NCBI RefSeq assembly: GCF_932276165.1
Contig: NC_063995.1
Span: 5,518,001 to 5,582,000 of the forward strand
DNA: 64,000 nt
Direction of reading: 5' to 3'
DNA from: Plutella xylostella
Lineage: Eukaryota; Arthropoda; Insecta; Lepidoptera; Plutellidae
Part shown: positions 22,453 through 32,800 of the stretch, piece after piece
Layout of the letters: every line of letters starts with the position of its first letter
How positions within the stretch are numbered: position 1 is the stretch's first letter
Program-made: the position numbers and the translations under genes
The notes under the pieces: model-generated
What the model was told of the DNA's origin: nothing
Seen by the model: only the letters and a program-made list of their open reading frames with translations
Database searches by the model: none

Positions 22453-25400
22453 TAAGGAACATATATTAGCGCATAATAATAGCATATGTTCTATTAGTTT
22501 GTCATGGCAAAATCAACCTTATACATGGTTAATCGACACAGGAGCTTCAATTTCAGCAATCAAGTCAAAATATATCTCGGGTAATATTCCAGTCCGAGCG
22601 GAAGATTTCTCTGTAAGTGGTATTGGAGGATCAATACGTGCAATCGGATCCGTTTATTTAGAATTAACGTCAGGCGTTCACCGTTTTGGTCACAGGTTCT
22701 ATGTTTTTGACTCACTACCGTGTAAAGACGATGGAATTATCGGTAATGATTTCCTAACAAAATTTCAAGCTATTTTAAATTTGAATAAAAATACTTTAAC
22801 ATTATCTGAGTCACCAGAGAAAACAGTCGATTTAAAGATTCGAACTAACCATTGTCAAACTTCATATATTATACCTCCTAGGTCTGAATCCATACATTAT
22901 ATTTCAACCAATATTAATAACGATTGTGTCGTTTGCTCATCAGAAATACGTGACGGACTATACATTGCAAATACTGTAGTGAAACCAATAAATGGGGTCA
23001 TACCAGTTTTAGTGTTAAACACAACCGAAGCTGAAGTTGAACTAGACAACATTACTCCAACCATACTAAATTTACAGGATTATGATGTATGCAAATTTGA
23101 TAAAGTTGATACGAAGTCTAAAAGGGTGAAAGAATTATTTTCAATTTTAAATTTACAGCATTTAAATAAGGAGGAACGTTGGTCAATTGAAAGTCTCTGC
23201 GCGAAATTTTCAGATATATTTTATTTAACCAATGATAAAATAACAACAACAGAGTTATATAAACACACAATCTCTTTAAAAGAAAGTACTGAACCAATTT
23301 TTACAAAACAATATAGGCTACCCTATTCGCAAAAATCTGAAGTAGACAATCAAATAACTAAAATGTTAGAAGATGGAACTATAGAACCAGCTAAAAGTGA
23401 TTGGTCAAGTCCCATATTACTGGTGCCTAAAAAATCTACTAACGGAGATAAGAAGTGGAGGTTAGTTGTAGATTACCGTAAATTAAATAATGTAATACAA
23501 AACGATAAATTTCCCCTGCCGAACATCACTGAAATTTTAGACTCATTAGCAGGAAGTATATATTATACACATTTGGATTTATATCAAGGTTATTATTCCG
23601 TTACATTGGATCCTAAAAGCCGAAAGTACACTGCATTTGCATCAGGACAATATCAAATGACTCGATTACCCATGGGATTAAAAACTAGTCCCAGCGCTTT
23701 TTCAAGAATGATGAACATTGCCATGAGCGGTCTGAACCATGAAAAATGTTTACTATATTTAGATGATTTAGTCGTATTCGGTAGAAACCTTAATGAGCAT
23801 AATAAAAACCTACTGGACGTATTTACCCGACTAAGAGAAGTAAATCTAAAACTCCACCCAGCTAAATGTAATTTTCTGAAAAAAGAAATTATTTATTTAG
23901 GCCATTGTGTATCAGGTGATGGTATCTTACCAGATCCATCTAAAATTGAAGTTGTTAAAAATTATCCCGTACCTACTAATTTAGATGAAACCAGAAGATT
24001 TGTTGCATTCACAAATTATTATCGGCGTTTTATTCCACAATTTGCTGAAATAGTCTATCCACTTAATAAATTATGTCGCAAAAACGTTACGTTTAATTGG
24101 GATAGTAAATGTCAAAATGCCTTTGAAAAACTTAAAGAGTGTATGATTTCACCACCTATACTACAATATCCCGATTTTTCGGAAGAAAACCAATTTGTAT
24201 TACATACAGATGCTTCAGGCTACGCTTTAGGAGCAATTCTTTCAAATTCTAATGGTAAACCGGTAGCTTACGCAAGCCGAAGCTTGAATAAAGGGGAGAA
24301 AAACTACCCAACAATAGAAAAAGAGCTACTTGCTATTGTGTGGGGAGTCAAACATTTTAGGCCATATCTTTATGGACGTAGTTTCAAAGTAGTAACAGAC
24401 CACAGACCATTACTCTATTTGTTTAATATGAAGGATCCCAGTAGTCGGCTTATCAAATTTAGATTAGCTCTAGAAGAATATGATTTTTGTGTGGAATATC
24501 TCAAAGGAACCGACAATGCAGCTGCAGATGCTTTGTCAAGGTTAACCTTACATGATTTGAAAGAGATGAATGAAAGAATTATTCAGGTTATGACAAGACA
24601 ACAATACAGAAAAATACAGGAGATGAAAGAAAGAGAATTGGATGATATTGTTTCTATCAATGAACGGCCTGATCAACCGAACGTGGTGGAAACTCATATC
24701 AAACCAAAAGAATGTGTGGAGTTACGTATGATAAACGTTAAAGACTATGAAAATATAACGAAGAAGAATTTAATTACAGAGGAAAATAATATATTTGCTT
24801 ACGTAAGTAGTAAACAGACAATATATATTAATCCAGCATCTCGATCACAATGGACGCGAGCCGACTTTGTGAGAGAGCTAGGAAAGTTTTGTAAATTGTT
24901 GAAAATAGATGAAATATATTTAATAAAAGAAGCAAATAATAAAAGTTTTGTAGAAAAATTAATAAAAGAAGTGAAAGAAAATAAAAAATGGACCGGTCCC
25001 CGTTTTTGTGTTTTAAATAGTGTAGAAAGAATTGAAGATAAAGATGATAAAAGGTGCATACTTAACGATTTTCATCTTTTGCCCACAAGTGGCCACGCGG
25101 GCAAAAGACGAATGCTAAATAATATAAAGAAATACTATTATTGGAATGGGTTAGAAAAAGATGTCACTGATTTCGTAAAACGTTGCAGTCATTGTCAAAA
25201 ACAAAAACAAACAACTATTATAAAAGAGCCTATGGTAATAACGACTACTGCGAAGACAGCATTTGATAAGATTTATTTAGATATTGTCGGACCACTAGAA
25301 AAGGATGACAATAATTACAATTATATTTTGAGCATTCAATGTGAATTATCAAAATTTATCGAAGTATTTCCATTAATTACCAAAAGTACAAATGAGGTAG

Positions 25401-26074
25401 CTAAAACGTTAGTCAACAATTTTATTCTAAAACATGGTATACCTAAAGAAATATGTACGGATAGAGGAACAGAATTTATGTCAGCAGTAATGAAAGAAGT
25501 CTGTGATCTTCTTCACATAAAAAAGTTAAATTCCACCGCTTACCACCATCAAACTATAGGATCTCTTGAGAATTCACATAAACATTTAGGTTCATTTTTA
25601 CGGATACAAACTGACAACCATCCAGAAACATGGAGTTCATGGTTGCCATACTGGAGTTTTGCATACAACACCTCAGTGCACTCCGAAACAAAATTTACCC
25701 CGTTTGAGTTAGTTTATGGTAAGAGGTGCAATTTACCTACTAATTTATGTAAACAGGTGCAACCACTTTATAACAGTGACCATTATCCTTATGAATTACG
25801 ATTCAGACTACAAGTATCCCAAAAAGAAGCTCGTGAAAATTTGATTCAAAGTAAAATAATAAGAAAGAATAAATATGATGTTTATACAAATAGTGTCAAA
25901 TATAAAGAAAATGACTTGATTCTCGTTAAGAATGAAACTGGCAGTAAACTCGACAGCTTATATTTAGGACCTTATAAAGTTGTAAAAGACGAATCACCAA
26001 ATGTTATTATAGAAAAGGATGGAAAATTAGATAGTATACATAAAAATCGAACGAAGTTATATTTAACTAAGTAA
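22445..26074 (+). CDS. pol: gypsy pol: protease, reverse transcriptase, RNase H, integrase
   Basis: A 1209-codon frame, intact. Counting from the GTG at 22445: aspartic protease 'LIDTGAS' (Asp31); reverse transcriptase about 290-490 with YLDD at 438-441; RNase H about 590-700 ('LHTDASGYALGAIL', 'TIEKELLAIVWGVKHFR', 'TDHRPLLYL', 'GTDNAAADALSR'); integrase with an HHCC zinc finger ('SGHAGKRRM ... CSHCQKQK') and a DD35E core at Asp946, Asp1006 and Glu1042. No chromodomain is seen at the C-terminus. There is probably no own start codon: translation is expected as a Gag-Pol fusion by frameshifting. No stops or frameshifts inside, so the copy may be active. Confidence 0.95.
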   Translation: MTNKEHILAHNNSICSISLSWQNQPYTWLIDTGASISAIKSKYISGNIPVRAEDFSVSGIGGSIRAIGSVYLELTSGVHRFGHRFYVFDSLPCKDDGIIGNDFLTKFQAILNLNKNTLTLSESPEKTVDLKIRTNHCQTSYIIPPRSESIHYISTNINNDCVVCSSEIRDGLYIANTVVKPINGVIPVLVLNTTEAEVELDNITPTILNLQDYDVCKFDKVDTKSKRVKELFSILNLQHLNKEERWSIESLCAKFSDIFYLTNDKITTTELYKHTISLKESTEPIFTKQYRLPYSQKSEVDNQITKMLEDGTIEPAKSDWSSPILLVPKKSTNGDKKWRLVVDYRKLNNVIQNDKFPLPNITEILDSLAGSIYYTHLDLYQGYYSVTLDPKSRKYTAFASGQYQMTRLPMGLKTSPSAFSRMMNIAMSGLNHEKCLLYLDDLVVFGRNLNEHNKNLLDVFTRLREVNLKLHPAKCNFLKKEIIYLGHCVSGDGILPDPSKIEVVKNYPVPTNLDETRRFVAFTNYYRRFIPQFAEIVYPLNKLCRKNVTFNWDSKCQNAFEKLKECMISPPILQYPDFSEENQFVLHTDASGYALGAILSNSNGKPVAYASRSLNKGEKNYPTIEKELLAIVWGVKHFRPYLYGRSFKVVTDHRPLLYLFNMKDPSSRLIKFRLALEEYDFCVEYLKGTDNAAADALSRLTLHDLKEMNERIIQVMTRQQYRKIQEMKERELDDIVSINERPDQPNVVETHIKPKECVELRMINVKDYENITKKNLITEENNIFAYVSSKQTIYINPASRSQWTRADFVRELGKFCKLLKIDEIYLIKEANNKSFVEKLIKEVKENKKWTGPRFCVLNSVERIEDKDDKRCILNDFHLLPTSGHAGKRRMLNNIKKYYYWNGLEKDVTDFVKRCSHCQKQKQTTIIKEPMVITTTAKTAFDKIYLDIVGPLEKDDNNYNYILSIQCELSKFIEVFPLITKSTNEVAKTLVNNFILKHGIPKEICTDRGTEFMSAVMKEVCDLLHIKKLNSTAYHHQTIGSLENSHKHLGSFLRIQTDNHPETWSSWLPYWSFAYNTSVHSETKFTPFELVYGKRCNLPTNLCKQVQPLYNSDHYPYELRFRLQVSQKEARENLIQSKIIRKNKYDVYTNSVKYKENDLILVKNETGSKLDSLYLGPYKVVKDESPNVIIEKDGKLDSIHKNRTKLYLTK

Positions 26075-26285
26075 TTAATCCCCTTGTATCTTTCTACTTA
26101 TGTTATCACTTATAGAGGTAATAACCATATTAAAATGTTATGTTGTAAGCATACATGTAGCCGCATATAATCAAACCTTTATTATATTCATGTGTATTGT
26201 GAAGTGTAAGCAATGTAATCAATATTCGATATAAAAATAAAATAAACTATACCTATTTTATTTTATTTTACCCCTGCGTGGGTAA

Positions 26286-26389
26286 TGTAGTGGTATACCT
26301 AAAGCATATCTTTAAATATTCATGTTTACTCCAAAATAAACCAGTCTTAATCGAGCCTTTGTTTCATTAATACCTCCGCCATCCTTACA
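26286..26389 (+). repeat. 3' LTR (104 bp)
   Basis: Identical to the 5' LTR over all 104 bases. The upstream sequence 'cctgcgtgggtaa' is only weakly purine-rich, so the polypurine tract is not obvious. Confidence 0.9.
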
Positions 26390-26672
26390 TTTGGATGTGA
26401 TGCGAAACCACCACAACACAACACGTAGTGGAACTTAACCAAGTGGTAGCATAGAATAACGCTACTGTACTTGTTATTCTATATGGTGGTAGGTAGACTA
26501 CCCACCGACAGCTTAGCATAGGTCATGTTCTGTTTGAGCCACCCCACTTATGTAAGAGAAAATACTAGTAGTGTGGACCATACAAAATAACGAAAAAGTT
26601 TTTAAACATTATTATCTTTTATTGGGTTAGAGCTTGGTACATGTGGTGTATGTCACAATTTAAGGGAAGGCC

Positions 26673-26787
26673 TCATTGGTACGTTACGCTGCGTCGCGTC
26701 GCGCGTCGTTGCGTGTCGTCGCAAAGGAACGGTCATAAAAATATATTTTATGGAAGCGACGACATAACGCACCAATGGTGCCCTAAC
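26673..26787. mobile_element. Degenerate MITE / foldback element
   Basis: 'cctcattggtacgttacg...gcgtcg' is answered by 'cgacgacataacgcaccaatggtgcc'. The two arms are imperfect inverted copies around a CGTCG-rich centre. Old and non-coding. Confidence 0.55.
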
Positions 26788-26850
26788 ATAACATAAATGG
26801 TCGAATTCCTTCATTCAACCGAACGACCATTTCAAATGAATGCATGATAT

Positions 26851-29800
26851 TTAATATAGGTAACTTTTCATTATATCTTTAAGACGATCTTCCATTTTCC
26901 GATAGTCAAATGCGTCGTTACCTTCTACGTCTTTACCGTTCGATTGTGGAATTTTCTTCTGATCTTGGTCGCTGTCTTCCTCAGATTCGTCACTTTCCTC
27001 AGTGACATCATAAGTGGTTTCTTTGGTTTTCATAGGCTTGACAACGCCCTCTTTATATGAATCCTTTCTAAAATCATATAACTTTTCTCTGCTAGTATCA
27101 TATAACTTTTCTCTATATGGATCCTCTTGGCTCCCTGATTTTTCTTCATCATACTCCGCAGAATAGTGTAATTTGGCATCACTTTTATCTTCAGATGAAT
27201 CGCTGTGATTGATTTCTCGAGATTCGTCATCGTCACCTTCACTTGATTTATTTATTTCTTTAGAACTTTTGTAAGAACTTGAGGGTGAAGTATATTTTGG
27301 CGCATACTCCTTTTTTCTCAATTCATCATCATGATCACCATTTTCGTGAGTTTTATACCATTCTTTAGTAAATGGTGCTGGTTTTTCACTTTTTATTGGC
27401 TTTGGACCGTGGTAATACTGACTAAAATCTTGCTTCTTGGCAAGATAGGCAAGTGAATCGGGATCTGAGTAATAACCGTATTCAGTTTTAAGTTTTTCTT
27501 TTTCCGGATCTTTCTCTAGGTAGGGCAAATTAGAATAAGGCGATGGATCTTTTTCAGTGGCACTATCTTCTCTAAATGAATCTAATTCACTTGAAACCTT
27601 ACCTGTGGAGAACTGAAAGTTAGGTTTAATTTCTTCCACTTTATACCATGGTTCAGATAATGGTACAGATTCACCCAACAACGTATAAGGCGACCGACTC
27701 GATTTTGAATCTGCATTCAAGGCCTTATCGCTATCAGGGTCATAATAGGAACTGTAATCATGCTTATTTTTGATATCCTTGTACTTGACAATAAATTCAG
27801 ACGGTATCTTGTATCTTGTCTTTAGGTATTTTTCTACCTGATGTTTTTTGAAAGGCTGCGACGTTCTAAATGTTGAATCTATTTCGTCATATTTATATTT
27901 TTCTTGATCATTCGGTTCACCTGGCTGATGAACCCACTCTTCATGACTAGAAGCATTATTAAGGGGTAACTTTTCTATCTCATCCTTTTTGTCGTTTAAA
28001 CTATTAGTATATTTATTTTGTACTGGGTGTTTGGAGTTACTAAACAATTCATCGATTTTCTTGGAATGTCTTTCGCTCTCATGCGTCTTAATAGGATTAT
28101 AGTATTTACTGTAATCAATCTTCCCGCCGTGGGATTTGCCTGCGGAGGATGGATAAACATGTGATCTAACAATCATATCCAATCTTTCTATAGCCTTGTC
28201 GTTATATTCAGTAGAATCCGATTCAGTTGTTTCTTCATTACTTTTTATAATTTCTTTATTTTGTTCCGTTTCTTTACTGTTCTTTTCACGGTTATCATCT
28301 GCTGGATCTTTACTTACTTCAACTGTAGCGTTCCCAGTATTCTTATTCGTTTTATACTTATAAAGTGGTTTCTTTTCGTCATAGTTATATTTCTTAAATA
28401 CATCAGTAGTTGCATCTTTGGGACTACTTATTATATCTATGGTATCTTCAGGGCCTTTTTTGAAATAATCGTAAGTGGGATAGGTTGGCTTTATTGGATA
28501 TTTGAATGTTTCGGCGGCGGGTAGTTTTATGACCACCGTTTTGCCCTGGTGGTAGCCGATGCCGTGGCCTTGGAAGGGCTGATTCTTCGGCTTCCTCTTC
28601 TTCACTACTTTCGGGTGATCATTCGGCTGGTCAAACGTGTTCGAGTCGGCGTCGCAGTACATTTTGTTTAGTTTTTGGGTGTCTTTGTCCGACAGTCCTA
28701 TTCTTTGGCCAATATGCGCGCCACTCTGAAACAAAGAAAGATCGAGAACGATCAAAATACAAAATCCTATACTTGTTTAATACGAGGGTCGGTAATTCGT
28801 TGCATGAAAAGGTGTAAGTAGTCAATGATCATCTAGTGCCGGTTTTCCATGAGTAGAGGAGAAGGCAATACTGAGATCACCTGCTTGGGCATTATAGTCA
28901 GTTTTCCGTTCAAGGGCCAGGCACGACTGTAAAGTCTGTTATAATGTAAATTAGCCATACCTGCTTAGGCACTAAGGTCGGTTTCCCGTTAGAGGAGAAG
29001 GCTCTGCGGCTGTAGTGCAGCACGCTGTCGTAGTCGTAGCCGACGCCGAAGTCCGACACCGAGAACACGTTGTACTTGCGGAAGTTGTGGCGCGCCGCTG
29101 AAAGTTTTTCATAATCATTATATTTATTGTAACTAAGTAGGTACTTATGTGTGAGTTTTACATGGTTCTTAAAATATGTTGGAATGGTCGCCTGCGCCTA
29201 TAAAAGTATACAGGCGGAGTTTTAAACACCACTGCTACACACATCACACACAACACGTCCCCGGATTTATAATAGATGTAGCTGGTCCCTTCATCATCAG
29301 GGATCGCTATTTTAAAAACTCCGCCTGTATACTTTTAGGCGCAGGCGACCGTACATTAACGTCATGATTTTGTATTTTTTTTTTTTAATCAAAGTCGCTT
29401 TACGTTTTAGTAGTTAACTACTACTTAGATATTATTTAGACTTTTTGTAAATTCCCACAGAAACATAACTAACCGAATGTTGACAAAACATGCGAAGTGG
29501 TTAAGGTGAGTCGGGGCAAGCGCGCCTACGGGGTAAGAGCGCCCCCCCCTATTATCTCAAAAACTACTGATGTGGGACTCTTAACGACATCTTACATCCA
29601 TGGAACAAATCAAATGAAGTTCCGGGTTTAAATCACAGATGGCTCTGCTTGCTCTAATTTGAGATAATGGACATTCTATTCTTAGTGTCATTTTAACATC
29701 AATTACGAGATGAGCACGTGTTACAAATCCATTAAAATCTCAGAAAATCATCAGTGTTTGGGGAAACTAATAAGGTGAGTGTATAATTTAAAAGATTTCC

Positions 29801-32800
29801 TTTAAATCCTTACTTGTATTTTTCTTTTTAGTAGCGAAATTAATAATTTTCTAGCCAATTATAAATCTTAACCTAAAAATTTTCGAGAGGGGTAAGTGCG
29901 CCTGAGTACTAGGGCCAGCCATTTTTATATGGCGCATTTGCCCCAAGGCAGGGGTTACCAACCATAAGGTGGCCGATTATTTCCAAAATTGCCTTTGATA
30001 TCTTTTTTTATTTATTTAGCCAAATTCATACTGGAGGCTTGGTAAGTGACTAGTATCACAACTCGAGAACACTTTATGCTAATTTTATAATATAAATTGG
30101 TAACCTGCCATAGTATAACTGACTCGGGACTGTCCTTGCGTTTATAGGGAACATGTATGTTATTGTATTGCAGATTATTGCTCTAAGGTATTACACTGAT
30201 TACAGGTGTTTATATTGTCTTTTCTAAAACATATATAATTTGAATTAAGTAAGCGAAGACTGCTATTCGACTGAATATCTATTAAGTACTAGGTAATAAG
30301 AAAAAATGTTTAAGTTTTGTTAAATTTGTTTATGAAAATTTTGTACGTTTTGTTTTTATGCAAATAAATATAATTATAGCCTGAAATTAAAGTTTTTTTT
30401 TCCTATTACTGTGATTTGTCATAATTTATGCCAGTATAAAATTTCATCTACACATACATTAAAGTTTTTATCAAAATTCAAAAAGCTACCCACCTATGAT
30501 TGTTGAGAACCCCTGACTCGAAAGATATGGCGCACTTGCCCCGAATTTCATTTGATGGCCGTAACTTATTTTGTATTGCCATTTTCAAAAATAACCCAAA
30601 AGTATTGTGTTTTTTTGTTGACGTTCTTTCAAGTAAATTTGGTGTTTTTCTGCTAAGCATTACTTTTGGCGGTTTAGTTTGTGTAGGCGCACTTGCCCCA
30701 TTTTCAGAGGCAAGTGCGCCTATCTCCATGTTTTTAAAAAACTAGCATTATATCCTAAATTTATCAGTATATTCACTTAATCAACGTAACATTATTATCT
30801 CAAATAACCAAAGATTGTAAATTTTATAAATTTACATGTTTAGGTCAGTAAATAGAGAAGATATATTGAGTTGAATTCATCTATGAAAAAACTATGGCGC
30901 GCTTGCCCCGACTCACCTTAATATAACCTATTATTTGTAGCTATGTTATATCTTATGTTATCTCCTAGCTCAATATATCTTATGTTGAGCTAGGAGATAG
31001 ACAAAGGTTGTTTCATTTGAGTGAACCAGGTACAATAAAAGGAAAGGAACTAAAGTACATCCCCATAAAAAATGGAGAAAAGCATGCAGTACAACGTACA
31101 CTTGTCCAAAATTAATAATGCACATGCAGATCTTCACACCCGAATCATTCAATCGTAAGAGCCTTAAAAAAACACTTGCATTTTGCACCTTGTTCGAAAT
31201 GAATAGGAGTCAATATCATGTGTCACATAATCGAAAACAACCGATCTGTCAAGGATTGCTATGCGCATTATCAATTTTGGAGCACTGTACACGTGTGGCA
31301 ACTGGCAACCCTAACATACAGTAGTAAACTCACGCTGAACAATATTCTCCCACAGCACATCAATGAACTCGTCTCTATCTGGGCTGCTCTGCATGTGGTA
31401 GAACCCGAGGGTGTGAAGCATCTCGTGCACCACGGTGCCGTGGCGGAAGCACCCGCGCCCCACCGGGTGTCGAGCTGACAGGTTCAGCACCTGGTACCCG
31501 CCCTGGTAGCCCACTTGCGAGAAGCAGCCGCGGCGACTGCCCTGGGGGAGGGAATAGGTTTAAGTAAGTTCGCATTAGTCGTAAAAACTGAAATCAAATC
31601 GTAGTAGTCTATGCCTGGATGATAGATGAGGATGACTCTTTCGCGGGAAAATGACTGGACCAAATTATGTGAAATTTGAAATGTAGTTAGCTGATACCCT
31701 GGATTAACACACTTAGGTATTTGCCACTTGGGTAGGTACCTAAGAAGGTTTTCAGTCAGATATTAAAAAAATATTAAACTGTGGAACAATTTTAGGGCTA
31801 GGGATACAACAAAGTGTTTATTTGGTAATAATCAACATACTTAAGCATTCCCGAATTTACACTGCCGGGCAATGAAATAGTTCCACTGATATAACACCAC
31901 ATTACTCCTAAACGAAAAATGCTAGCTTAATGATGCCTTCTGCAATATTGCAGAATATTTAATTGCGCATCAGAATATACCCATGTAAAAACTTAAATAT
32001 TGTAATAAAAATTTAAATTAAATGTTTTTAAAAAAACCGGCCAAGTGCGAGTCGGGCTCGCGCACAAAGGGTTCCGTAGCAGCAAAATTACAGTTAAATC
32101 AACCTATCTCAAAAACTATAAGAGATACTTTGATCAAACCAAAAATCGTTGAAAGAGTTAATTAGCATGCATCACCTCTATTTTTTTTAGAATTTTATAC
32201 CCCGTAGTTATAAAAATAGAGGGGGGGGGGACATACTTTTTACGACTTTGAGAGCTGATATCTCAAAAACCGTTCACTTTAAGAAAAATGTTTTTTAGAA
32301 AACTTTATATCATTTTAAAAGACCTTTCCATTGATACCCCACACGGGTATGTACATCGAAAAAAAAAATTTCATCCCTCAGTTACATGTATGGGGGGCCC
32401 CACCCCCAATTCTTTTTTTTACTATTTAGTGTCATATTTTTGTAGCGGTTCATACAACACATATTCCCATCAAATTTCATCACTGTAGTACTTATAGTTT
32501 CCGAGTAAATCGGCTGTGACAGACGGACAGACGGACAGACGGACAGACGGACAGACGGACAGACGGACATGACGAAACTATAAGGGTTCCGTTTTTGCCA
32601 TTTTGGCTACGGAACCCTAAAAATGGGGCATTTGGCAAATAAAACAAAATCTCTAATTATGCGTTTATTAGGTGTGCGTGGTATTTTGATAACTCAGTAC
32701 TTGGTGTTTCCTCCATGTGCTCTCAATACAGCTTCTACGCGATTGGGCATGCTGAATACCAGATTCTTCAGCATATGCTGAGGAATGTTCTCCCATTCTT

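Larger units (their letters stand above)
20475..26389 (+). mobile_element. Complete Ty3/gypsy LTR retrotransposon, recent insertion
   Basis: The element is 5.9 kb: 104-bp 5' LTR, primer-binding site, a small transmembrane ORF, gag, pol and 3' LTR. The LTRs are identical base for base, so insertion was recent. Pol is uninterrupted with all catalytic residues. There is no envelope ORF between pol and the 3' LTR. The order and the small upstream ORF resemble the mdg1/412 branch of gypsy elements (inference). No 4-6 bp target duplication is visible: the flanks are 'gctt' on the left and 'tttg' on the right. The short motif 'gcgtggg' sits just before both LTRs. Confidence 0.93.

Noticed and set aside
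32519..32570. (agacggac)n array as a satellite or telomere-like repeat
   Set aside because: It is a short microsatellite that forms part of the dispersed repeat nested in the Tc1-like element.
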